From Candidatus Aminicenantota bacterium (lineage in GTDB: Bacteria; Acidobacteriota; Aminicenantia; UBA2199), in assembly GCA_030671465.1 (NCBI GenBank), contig DAOVIP010000068.1:1-8136 (forward strand): 8,136 bases of DNA, given 5' to 3'. The position numbers were made by a program, and so were the translations under genes. Under the pieces are notes generated by a model, which ran no database searches, was not told the origin of the DNA, and saw only the letters and a list, made by a program, of their open reading frames with translations. The first letter of the stretch is position 1, and the number at the start of each line of letters is the position of its first letter. Positions 1 through 5,930 of this stretch are shown here, in pieces.

Positions 1-100
1 AAACAATCAGCAGTTGGCCATCCGTTTCGTAAACATCCCTGACCTTACCGCTTTTAAATTTCTTCAAAGGAATATCAACCTGCCCGATTCCAGCATTCAT
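1..100 (-). CDS. purC: SAICAR synthase (phosphoribosylaminoimidazole-succinocarboxamide synthase), N-terminal fragment
   Basis: Only the first 33 codons are in the window; the rest lies beyond position 1. The enzyme joins aspartate to CAIR with ATP hydrolysis in de novo purine synthesis, in the cytosol. The visible peptide starts MNAGIGQVDIPLKKF and carries the family's N-terminal signature GKVRDVYE followed by a short acidic turn and the strand LLIV, which is how PurC proteins begin (the glycine-rich strand near the ATP site). The start is fixed by a strong ribosome binding site, AAGGAGG at 106-112, five bases upstream of the ATG. The gene follows hppA on the same strand after 47 bases with no clear terminator, so it may be read through from hppA. 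The identification rests on a short fragment but the motif is characteristic. Confidence 0.87.
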   Translation of the reverse strand, partial: MNAGIGQVDIPLKKFKSGKVRDVYETDGQLLIV

Positions 101-105
101 ACTGC

Positions 106-112
106 CCTCCTT
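106..112 (-). promoter_or_regulatory. Ribosome binding site of purC
   Basis: The minus strand reads AAGGAGG, a full match to the anti-Shine-Dalgarno complement, with five bases before the ATG at 98-100. It fixes the start of the truncated purC gene. Confidence 0.85.
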
Positions 113-136
113 ATAGTTATCTTCTATTTCTTATAT

Positions 137-163
137 TTATTCAATCTTTACAAAATTGAATAA
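137..163 (-). repeat. AT-rich inverted repeat across the hppA stop codon
   Basis: Positions 137-145 (TTATTCAAT) and 155-163 (ATTGAATAA) are perfect reverse complements and could form a nine-base-pair stem with a nine-base loop. The hppA stop codon (148-150) sits in the loop. The stem is almost all A and T and no U-run follows on the minus strand, so it does not look like an intrinsic terminator. It may be chance in AT-rich DNA or a weak mRNA 3'-end structure. Confidence 0.35.
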
Positions 164-2340
164 CCGACAATCAATCCGGCCACTACAATAGATATCATAC
201 TCATGAGCTTGATCAATATATTCAGAGAAGGCCCTGAGGTATCTTTGAGCGGGTCACCTACTGTATCTCCCACTACACCGGCCTTATGAGCCGGAGATCC
301 CTTGCCGCCCAGGTTTCCCTGTTCAATGAATTTTTTGGCATTATCCCAGCTACCACCCGCATTGGCCATGAAAATTGCCAGAATGAATCCCGATCCCAGC
401 GCACCGACCAGAAGCCCCATCACTCCCGGCACCCCCAGCAGGATTCCGGTTAAAATGGGCATGATAATTGCCAATGATGACGGCAGGATCATTTCTCGCT
501 GAGCCCCCCGAATGGATATTTCCACACAGGAAGCATAGTCCGGAGTGGTCTTCCCTTCCAGTATACCCTTGATCTCACGGAATTGCCTTCTGACTTCATC
601 AACCATTTTTGAAGCGACTTTTCCAACCGCCTTCATGGTTAATCCCGAGAACATAAATGACATCATGGATCCGATAAATACACCGACAATGACTTTGGGG
701 TTCATTAAATTGACCTTGAATAATTCCATGAAATTTTCAATGGTCAGATGATCAACCTGTTCAACGTTTGAAAACACCTTTCCCAAACCCACCACCACTG
801 TTTCACCCTTATTTATGATATGCCTCATTCCAGCTTTAACCTCTTCAATATAGGCTGCCAGCAGGGCCAGGGCAGTTAAGGCAGCCGAACCAATGGCAAA
901 TCCTTTTCCGGTAGCCGCCGTGGTATTTCCCAGGGAATCCAGGGCATCTGTTCTCTCCCTGACCACTTTGTCCAACCCGGCCATTTCCGCATTTCCACCG
1001 GCATTATCGGCAATCGGTCCATAGGCATCAGTAGCCAGGGTAATACCCAGAGTTGAGAGCATTCCCACTGCTGCCACGCCGATGCCATAGAGCCCCATTA
1101 TGGCATTTTTAAATCCGCCGGCAAATGCAAAAGCACCAATAATCCCGCAGGCAATGGTTATAACCGGTATTGCTGTTGAAATCATTCCCGATGATAATCC
1201 GGCAATAATCACTGTGGCTTCACCGGTTTTGGCCTTTTCAGCCACCTCCAGGGTTGGTTTGTAGCTGGCAGAGGTGTAGTATTCCACACTTTTCCCCACG
1301 ATGACGCCGACCACCAAACCTACCACAATGGAACCGAATATGCCCAGGTTCTGGGGAAGCAGCAGCTTGACCGAAACAAAAGAACCAATAATGATAATCA
1401 ATGAACTGACATTAATTCCCACTCCCAGAGAACTTAGTAGTTGTTTTTGGGTTGCCCCCTCCCTTGTCTTCACCAGGTATATACCCAGTATTGAGGCTAG
1501 GATTCCGATACCGGCAATGACCATGGGCAGTACAACCGCATTGTATGCCAGGGACGGGTTTAACAGGACATAAGCGGCTGCTCCCAGAGCTGCAGATGAA
1601 AGAATGGCACCGGTATAGGACTCGTACAGGTCTGCGCCCATACCCGCGACATCTCCCACATTGTCTCCGACATTATCGGCAATAGTTGCCGGATTTCGTG
1701 GATCATCCTCGGGGATACCAGCCTCTACTTTTCCCACCAGGTCTGCACCCACATCTGCGGCTTTGGTGTATATACCGCCGCCAACCCGGGCAAACAGTGC
1801 CTGGAGCGAGGCACCCATTCCAAAGGAAAGCATGGTTATAGTGGTAATCACCAGGCTGTTTTTCAGCCATATATGCAACACAATAAACCATAAACTAATA
1901 TCCAGGAGGGCCAGACCAACCACAATCAAACCCATTACGGCTCCACTCCTGAAAGCGACCTTCAGGGCTTTGTCCAGTGAATCACGAGCCTGATTGGTGG
2001 TCCTGGCTGAGGCCAGGGTGGCTGTGGTCATTCCGATAAATCCGGCCAGCCCGGAGAAAAATCCCCCAGTTAAAAAGGCAAAGGGTGTCCAGAGAGATTG
2101 TACCTTTAAAACGAAGGATAAAAAGACCAGGAACAATGCCGCAAAAAAGAAAAATATGACGACAATTTTATATTGCTGCTTGATATAGGCCCTGGCTCCC
2201 TTTCGGACAGCCTCGGCAATCTCGACCATTTTTTCATTCCCTTCAGACAGCTTCAAAACACTTCGGTAAAACCCATATGCAAAGGCCAGGGCAATGATGG
2301 CGGAAACAGGTGCAATTGAAAACACAATGATGTTTTCCAT
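148..2340 (-). CDS. hppA: Membrane-bound ion-pumping pyrophosphatase, K+-dependent type
   Basis: This enzyme hydrolyses pyrophosphate and uses the energy to pump H+ and/or Na+ across the inner membrane. The 730-residue length and many hydrophobic helices fit the family, which usually has 16 membrane segments. Active-site signatures are all present: [20 protein letters not shown] (187-206), the acidic loop [20 protein letters not shown] (211-230), DNAGGNAEM (445-453) and the C-terminal [16 protein letters not shown] (690-705). [10 protein letters not shown] (471-480) has Ala475 and Gly478, where K+-independent enzymes have Lys and Thr, so K+ dependence is predicted. Glu240 in ADLYES is at the helix-6 position typical of Na+-pumping and related K+-dependent enzymes. 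The ion itself cannot be settled by eye. An upstream in-frame ATG at 2367 would add nine residues, but AGGAGG lies seven bases before the ATG at 2340, so I chose that. A near-consensus promoter lies just upstream. Confidence 0.97.
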   Translation of the reverse strand: MENIIVFSIAPVSAIIALAFAYGFYRSVLKLSEGNEKMVEIAEAVRKGARAYIKQQYKIVVIFFFFAALFLVFLSFVLKVQSLWTPFAFLTGGFFSGLAGFIGMTTATLASARTTNQARDSLDKALKVAFRSGAVMGLIVVGLALLDISLWFIVLHIWLKNSLVITTITMLSFGMGASLQALFARVGGGIYTKAADVGADLVGKVEAGIPEDDPRNPATIADNVGDNVGDVAGMGADLYESYTGAILSSAALGAAAYVLLNPSLAYNAVVLPMVIAGIGILASILGIYLVKTREGATQKQLLSSLGVGINVSSLIIIIGSFVSVKLLLPQNLGIFGSIVVGLVVGVIVGKSVEYYTSASYKPTLEVAEKAKTGEATVIIAGLSSGMISTAIPVITIACGIIGAFAFAGGFKNAIMGLYGIGVAAVGMLSTLGITLATDAYGPIADNAGGNAEMAGLDKVVRERTDALDSLGNTTAATGKGFAIGSAALTALALLAAYIEEVKAGMRHIINKGETVVVGLGKVFSNVEQVDHLTIENFMELFKVNLMNPKVIVGVFIGSMMSFMFSGLTMKAVGKVASKMVDEVRRQFREIKGILEGKTTPDYASCVEISIRGAQREMILPSSLAIIMPILTGILLGVPGVMGLLVGALGSGFILAIFMANAGGSWDNAKKFIEQGNLGGKGSPAHKAGVVGDTVGDPLKDTSGPSLNILIKLMSMISIVVAGLIVGYSIL

Positions 2341-2347
2341 TAACAAA

Positions 2348-2353
2348 CCTCCT
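2348..2353 (-). promoter_or_regulatory. Ribosome binding site deciding the hppA start
   Basis: The minus strand reads AGGAGG seven bases upstream of the ATG at 2338-2340. The longer reading frame that begins at 2367 has no comparable site, and its first nine codons overlap this ribosome binding site. This supports the shorter, 730-residue protein. Confidence 0.85.
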
Positions 2354-2388
2354 AGTGATTGATTCAATTCCTGGGAAAGGAAAGATAA

Positions 2389-2417
2389 ATTCTAATCGAT
2401 TCGCCCCCTGTTGTCAA
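2389..2417 (-). promoter_or_regulatory. Sigma70-type promoter of hppA
   Basis: On the minus strand a perfect -35 box TTGACA (2412-2417) is followed by a 17-base spacer and a -10 box TAGAAT (2389-2394), five of six matches to TATAAT. The predicted transcript would begin near 2382, leaving a leader of about 40 bases with the AGGAGG site at its end. It lies in the 114-base gap after the DUF218 gene, so hppA is probably its own transcription unit. This is sequence matching only. Confidence 0.75.
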
Positions 2418-2419
2418 CA
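2409..2419. promoter_or_regulatory. Short palindrome over the hppA -35 box (possible operator)
   Basis: TGTTG and CAACA flank one central base, giving an 11-base dyad that covers the whole -35 hexamer of the hppA promoter. A regulator bound here would block RNA polymerase. The dyad is short, and half of it is forced by the TTGACA sequence itself, so it may be coincidence. I do not recognise it as the site of a named regulator. Confidence 0.2.
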
Positions 2420-2454
2420 ACAAAATTGGTGGCCTCTGAAGTTCTAAGAGCGAA

Positions 2455-3072
2455 TTATTTCTTGAAGAGCAGGAATTTCAATATGGCCACATAATCCCTG
2501 AAAATAAGCCGGATATTTCTCAACCGCTGCTTGATACTTCGGGCCCTGTAAATTTCTGAAATAGGCATTTTGGCAATTTTGAAATCTTCATAACCGAGGT
2601 AGCTGAGTATCATGTGGCTTCTCCTTTGATGATATGGTGAAGTACAAACAATGATGCTTTTGAAATTCTGCTTCCTTATGATATTCAAACTATTTTTGCA
2701 GCTTTCAAATGTATTCTGGCTCTGTCCTTCGAAAAAAATATGGGATTCATCAACCTGACGTTTTAGAAGGTATTGCTTGATCTTCTTGATGGCCGGACTG
2801 CCCCGGTACAGGGAGCCATCCGAAAGGATGACACTTCTCTTTTTCTGGTGGTAAAGACCGACCGCCAGATTCAAGCGCTCTTCGGTACTGAAACCTATGA
2901 CCACCTGAGGCCGTAACCCGCCCCCCAGAATCAGTATGGCATCTCCATAATCAGGATGGATTTCCTGGCCAATATCAAGCGGAGTTAAAAATATTTTATA
3001 AATATTGCTTAAAATCATTACCCCGGTACATATTATCAAAATACCCAAGAAGATGATCAATTTTCTTTTCAT
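2455..3072 (-). CDS. Membrane-anchored DUF218 (YdcF/SanA/ElyC-like) protein
   Basis: This is a 205-residue protein with one N-terminal hydrophobic segment (about residues 4-24, preceded by MKRK) that should anchor it in the inner membrane with the domain outside the cytoplasm. The DUF218 fold is recognisable from its order of motifs: strand plus glycine turn DAILILGGG (44-52), STEERL with following helix (62-76), SDGS (84-87), EGQSQNTFES (115-124) and VCTSPYHQRRS (142-152). The family includes E. coli SanA and ElyC, linked to envelope barrier function and peptidoglycan or lipid-carrier homeostasis; the biochemical activity is not firmly known. The C-terminus is basic and hydrophobic (about 180-205). 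No good Shine-Dalgarno sequence precedes the ATG at 3072. Met19 is an alternative start but would remove most of the anchor. The gene has its own candidate promoter at 3125-3153. A specific substrate cannot be inferred. Confidence 0.85.
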   Translation of the reverse strand: MKRKLIIFLGILIICTGVMILSNIYKIFLTPLDIGQEIHPDYGDAILILGGGLRPQVVIGFSTEERLNLAVGLYHQKKRSVILSDGSLYRGSPAIKKIKQYLLKRQVDESHIFFEGQSQNTFESCKNSLNIIRKQNFKSIIVCTSPYHQRRSHMILSYLGYEDFKIAKMPISEIYRARSIKQRLRNIRLIFRDYVAILKFLLFKK

Positions 3073-3096
3073 AGTGTCAGAGATTAAAATATTATT

Positions 3097-3112
3097 ATGG
3101 TGTTCTCACCAT
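3097..3112. repeat. Small hairpin in the leader of the DUF218 gene
   Basis: ATGGTG (3097-3102) and CACCAT (3107-3112) pair perfectly as a six-base stem with a four-base loop. On the minus strand this falls within about the first 20 bases of the transcript expected from the promoter at 3125-3153. It could stabilise the 5' end or affect translation. It lacks the long stem and U-run of a terminator. Chance is not excluded. Confidence 0.35.
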
Positions 3113-3124
3113 TTTCCCCGATTG

Positions 3125-3153
3125 ATTGTATTTCATATTGACAGAAGTTGCAA
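3125..3153 (-). promoter_or_regulatory. Sigma70-type promoter of the DUF218 gene
   Basis: On the minus strand a -35 box TTGCAA (3148-3153, four of six matches) and a -10 box TACAAT (3125-3130, five of six matches) are separated by 17 bases. It lies in the 105-base gap downstream of the bactofilin-like gene and would start transcription near 3118, giving a leader of about 45 bases. It suggests that the DUF218 gene can be expressed separately from the sigma-factor cassette. Confidence 0.6.
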
Positions 3154-3177
3154 GGAAAAAGTGATGAAGAAATATTA

Positions 3178-4062
3178 TCAATCCCTGAGAGCCATTCGTT
3201 TCCTTAAAATGAAACTGATTCCAATTCCAATCTCAAAGATATTCATGATGATCAGTATCAGTGAGCCCAGATAAGGTAAAAATTTCAGCAGCGTATAAAA
3301 AACGACCCCGATGAGCAGTAAAATGGAAGGAGATATGTTGGTAGCCCGGAGGAAATTCGAAATCCTGGTACCGATATACAAAAACATGACGGTTCTACCA
3401 AATATCAGTATCAAAAAATAAACCAGTATCAGGGCCAGCAGCAGAGGAATTCCAATGATCAAAAAGGTTAGTACAATAAAGACGATCAGTAAAAACAGGG
3501 AAACGAATATGGACACCAGCCCGATCATTCCGATTTTAAGAATGTTTTTATCAAACATTTCCATGGCCTGATTGATCTTTTGGGGGAGAATAGCCAGAAC
3601 CACCAGGGTCAGAATCAACCAGAATATGATTTTGAGTATTCGAAGAAAAGTGATGGTTTTTGAGTCGCTGATAATGGGGATCAGTGTACTTTCGATCTTT
3701 TTCAGATCAAAACGGAAATAAAAGAACTCTCCGTTGACCCTGCTCATGACATCCCGTTTCAGTTCTCCGCCAATAACCAGAAGTTCACCCTTGATCCGGG
3801 CATTTTTCCCGATTTTCACCTTCGAACCAAAGCAAATCACATCCTCTTTCACTTCACCGTCCAGATTCAAATGGCCGCCGATCATAACAACTGATTTTGC
3901 GACCACACCTTTAATATCGATCTGGCCGCCCAGGGAAATTATATTATCCGGATGGGTTGATCCTTCCAGTACTACCAATTTCTTTTTTACTTTCAAATCA
4001 GAACCGGAATACAAATTAAAGGCAACTGCCATAACCACCAACAACAACAAAATTTTTTTCAT
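3178..4062 (-). CDS. Secreted bactofilin-like (polymer-forming) multi-pass membrane protein
   Basis: This 294-residue protein has three parts. An N-terminal signal-like segment (residues 1-20, MKKILLLLVVMAVAF then LYSG) comes first. A repeated beta-strand region (about 41-104) follows, with glycine-rich turns such as SLGGQIDIKG, MIGGHLNLDG, CFGSKVKIG and VIGGELKRD; this spacing matches the bactofilin/CcmA 'polymer-forming' right-handed beta-helix. The third part is a hydrophobic C-terminal half with about five membrane segments (near 142-159, 177-198, 200-221, 246-263, 265-286), including the LIIGIPL turn seen in related membrane proteins. The family role is scaffold-like; the exact function here is unknown. 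A TTG-initiated frame begins at 4086, but I chose the ATG at 4062: it starts a clean signal peptide and has GGAGG (4073-4077) ten bases upstream plus AGAGG closer in. The gene follows the anti-sigma gene by 37 bases, so it is a likely member or target of that sigma system. Confidence 0.78.
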   Translation of the reverse strand: MKKILLLLVVMAVAFNLYSGSDLKVKKKLVVLEGSTHPDNIISLGGQIDIKGVVAKSVVMIGGHLNLDGEVKEDVICFGSKVKIGKNARIKGELLVIGGELKRDVMSRVNGEFFYFRFDLKKIESTLIPIISDSKTITFLRILKIIFWLILTLVVLAILPQKINQAMEMFDKNILKIGMIGLVSIFVSLFLLIVFIVLTFLIIGIPLLLALILVYFLILIFGRTVMFLYIGTRISNFLRATNISPSILLLIGVVFYTLLKFLPYLGSLILIIMNIFEIGIGISFILRKRMALRD

Positions 4063-4099
4063 TTTCCTCTTTCCTCCAGCTGCCAAGCGATTCTCCAGG

Positions 4100-4660
4100 T
4101 CAGATTTTTTGCTTTCCGGATCGTTTCACCAATAGCAGGTATATTGCATAAACCAAAATCATGGACAAAATCAAGACCGAAAAACCGAATATTTCGATTC
4201 CGATATTCACATTAAAAATTATTTCAAAGAATTTATTGATGGACTTGAAAATGGCATAAACCGATGAAAATATATTGGATATAATCTTGATCACCTGGCC
4301 AATCCAATTATAAGTGCTATTGGAAGTTAATTTCAGTGCCTGGATAAGGCTGTTATTGGAAAAATCAAAATAGATGTATATCCAGGACACCAGCAATACC
4401 ATGCTGGCAGCGATCAGGGCAAATATCGAGGAGTAGGTCGGTAATTTTACATATATTCTCTTCATGACATTTTTCACAATTTGAGCGGGGGGTTCCGTAT
4501 ATACTGGATCAGCCAGACCATTCTCCATCTGCACATACTGCTGGTATTTCAACTGACACTTCTTACATACGATTAGATGGTCCCGAATTCTCGATGCTTC
4601 TACCGAACTGAGGCTCTTCTCAAGGTAATGTTGAATTTTTTCATCACGCAAACATTCCAT
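4100..4660 (-). CDS. Zinc-finger anti-sigma factor with two membrane segments
   Basis: This 186-residue protein probably holds the preceding ECF sigma factor inactive at the membrane. The N-terminal cytoplasmic domain has the zinc-binding anti-sigma pattern HxxxCxxC (His28, Cys32, Cys35 in HLIVCKKC), preceded by a helix with the typical 'YLEKSLSSVEASRIRDHL' layout. Membrane segment one is about 77-98, and a second is about 155-178, ending in a basic tail (KRSGKQKI) that should lie in the cytoplasm. That leaves about 55 residues between them outside, rich in Ile, Phe and Asn. The ATG at 4660 has GGAG (4671-4674) ten bases upstream. The gene overlaps the end of the sigma gene by 17 bases, which suggests translational coupling and a fixed sigma:anti-sigma ratio. 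The outer part has no domain I recognise, so the signal sensed is unknown. Confidence 0.85.
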   Translation of the reverse strand: MECLRDEKIQHYLEKSLSSVEASRIRDHLIVCKKCQLKYQQYVQMENGLADPVYTEPPAQIVKNVMKRIYVKLPTYSSIFALIAASMVLLVSWIYIYFDFSNNSLIQALKLTSNSTYNWIGQVIKIISNIFSSVYAIFKSINKFFEIIFNVNIGIEIFGFSVLILSMILVYAIYLLLVKRSGKQKI

Positions 4661-5219
4661 CTTTCTCGATCTCCTTTCTCAGTAACTCTTTGGCCTTGAA
4701 AATTCTGTTTTTTACCGTCCCCACTGGAAGCCCTGAAATTTCTGCGATCTCATCATATTTCAACTCCTGCAGATAGCGCATCAATATGAGTTCCCTGTAT
4801 TTCATGGGTATCTGGTCCACAGTTTTCCACAAATAGGTTTTCACCTCATCTTTTTCCAAATTATCGAATCCGTCTTCACTGATAAAATTTTTTGATTCGA
4901 CCAGACGCTTCTGGGAAATATTATCGCCATTCAGGGAATCCACATAGACCTGATTTTTTCTGATATGATCAATGACCAGGTTATAGCAAATCCGATAGGC
5001 CCAGGTTGAGAATTTATATTGAAAATTATACTTGTGAAGAACTGAAAAAATCTTAATAAAAAAATCCTGAGTCAACTCAATGGCTACTTCGTCATTTCGA
5101 ACCATCCGGATCACGAAATTATAGATTTTTTTATTATATTTTTTCATAAGTTCCTCAAAAGACAACTTGCTTCCATCAAGTATTTTTTCTATCAATACTT
5201 GATCGTCATCCAATAACAT
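4644..5219 (-). CDS. ECF (RpoE-like) sigma-70 family factor
   Basis: This 191-residue RNA polymerase sigma factor contains only sigma regions 2 and 4, as ECF sigmas do. Region 2 spans about 22-90, with FEELMKKYNKKIYNFVIRMV and the -10 recognition stretch FSTWAYRICYNLVIDHIRK (70-88). Region 4 spans about 131-183, with YRELILMRYLQELKYDEIAE and the helix-turn-helix ISGLPVGTVKNRIFKAKELL (161-180) for -35 recognition. The acidic linker between them (about 91-130) is variable in the family. The ATG at 5219 is directly preceded in frame by TAA (5220-5222), so no longer start exists, and no convincing ribosome binding site is visible upstream. The gene follows lolA by 39 bases and overlaps its anti-sigma gene. 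The most likely role is control of envelope genes, inferred from its neighbours. I could not find a convincing autoregulatory promoter. Confidence 0.93.
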   Translation of the reverse strand: MLLDDDQVLIEKILDGSKLSFEELMKKYNKKIYNFVIRMVRNDEVAIELTQDFFIKIFSVLHKYNFQYKFSTWAYRICYNLVIDHIRKNQVYVDSLNGDNISQKRLVESKNFISEDGFDNLEKDEVKTYLWKTVDQIPMKYRELILMRYLQELKYDEIAEISGLPVGTVKNRIFKAKELLRKEIEKDGMFA

Positions 5220-5258
5220 TTACGATATTTTCAATAGAAAAGTTTTAGAAGTCATGTT

Positions 5259-5864
5259 TTAGTCCAGGTTTCCATCAATAATTTCAACATCATCCGGAAG
5301 TGTGAGATCAAAATCCTGGTCGCTCAGCTTCACCTTGGCCTGATAGTTTTTAAAATGGTATTCATATTTCACCCCCGAGACATCATGTTGAATGACCCTC
5401 TCCGGGAGTCCATTCGACCCGATATAAATCCGGAAATTTAGTTCTTCTTTTTCCGAATCAATGGAGATCATTTTTCCCCGGTCATAACAGGTAATGTACT
5501 CCGAAATCTCATCGGCAAATAACAGTTGCCAAATCCACCTCTGGTTCTTCCCAGCGATCTTTCCCTTCATCAACTGGTTGTTTTCCCGATCGTAAAAACG
5601 GTAAAGGCTATCAGTTAAAATAAAAACCTTGAAATCCGGGTCCAGATAGGTCCATTTCAAACAGGTACTATCCTTGAATAGAATTTCACCGGATTCTTGA
5701 ATTTCCAGTTCCCCTTCCATATAAACCTGCTGCACAAAACCGACTTTAAAGGGTTTTATCTGGTTGAGGGCATGCCTGACCTGATTCAGCAAAGTCATTT
5801 CCACTGCTTCTGAGTTGAAAAACAACGCGAATACCAATAATACGGTTCTAACCAAAAAAAACAT
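5259..5864 (-). CDS. lolA: LolA-like periplasmic outer-membrane lipoprotein carrier
   Basis: LolA takes lipoproteins released by the LolCDE transporter and carries them across the periplasm to the outer membrane. The 201-residue protein has a signal peptide (residues 1-20, hydrophobic core LLVFALFF, likely cut after SEA). The LolA signature then follows in order: FVQQVYMEG (43-51), SGEILFKD (58-65), LKWTYLDPDFKVFILTDS (69-86), LYRFYDRENNQ (87-97) and the closing strand FDLTLPDDVEIID (185-197). The conserved W of the 'xWxYxxP' motif is Trp71. AAAAGGA lies eight bases upstream of the ATG at 5864. Family assignment is firm from the core motif; the sequence is divergent, so a LolA-like protein with another lipid cargo is possible. 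It lies 53 bases after rho and 39 bases before the sigma gene, suggesting an envelope role for the whole cassette. Confidence 0.88.
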   Translation of the reverse strand: MFFLVRTVLLVFALFFNSEAVEMTLLNQVRHALNQIKPFKVGFVQQVYMEGELEIQESGEILFKDSTCLKWTYLDPDFKVFILTDSLYRFYDRENNQLMKGKIAGKNQRWIWQLLFADEISEYITCYDRGKMISIDSEKEELNFRIYIGSNGLPERVIQHDVSGVKYEYHFKNYQAKVKLSDQDFDLTLPDDVEIIDGNLD

Positions 5865-5900
5865 CGGTAAAGTCCTTTTATTTTCCCTAGCCGCTTATTG

Positions 5901-5930
5901 CCAGGGGCACTTTCCCATCACATCCCCTGG
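5901..5930. repeat. GC-rich inverted repeat across the rho stop codon
   Basis: CCAGGGG (5901-5907) and CCCCTGG (5924-5930) are perfect reverse complements, separated by 16 bases that include the rho stop codon (5918-5920). The stem is GC-rich in otherwise AT-leaning surroundings and would form in the mRNA between rho and lolA. No U-run follows on the minus strand, so it is not a classic intrinsic terminator. It might protect or punctuate the message. Confidence 0.45.

Noticed and set aside
853..886. Inverted repeat GGCTGCC / GGCAGCC inside hppA
   Set aside because: It falls in codons for an Ala- and Leu-rich membrane helix ([12 protein letters not shown]), where GCC/GGC repeats are expected from coding alone.
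302..2188. Several plus-strand open frames of 64 to 110 codons opposite hppA
   Set aside because: They lie wholly inside a confident gene on the other strand, have low-complexity Pro/Thr/Ser-rich translations typical of antisense shadows, and show no family motif.
2430..2454. Possible terminator after the DUF218 gene (CTCT ... AGAG)
   Set aside because: Only four base pairs with a large loop, and no U-run follows on the minus strand.
5220..5258. Possible ECF-type autoregulatory promoter before the sigma gene (AAAACTT ... TCGTAA)
   Set aside because: The spacing is too short (14 bases) and the implied transcript start would fall within the coding region.
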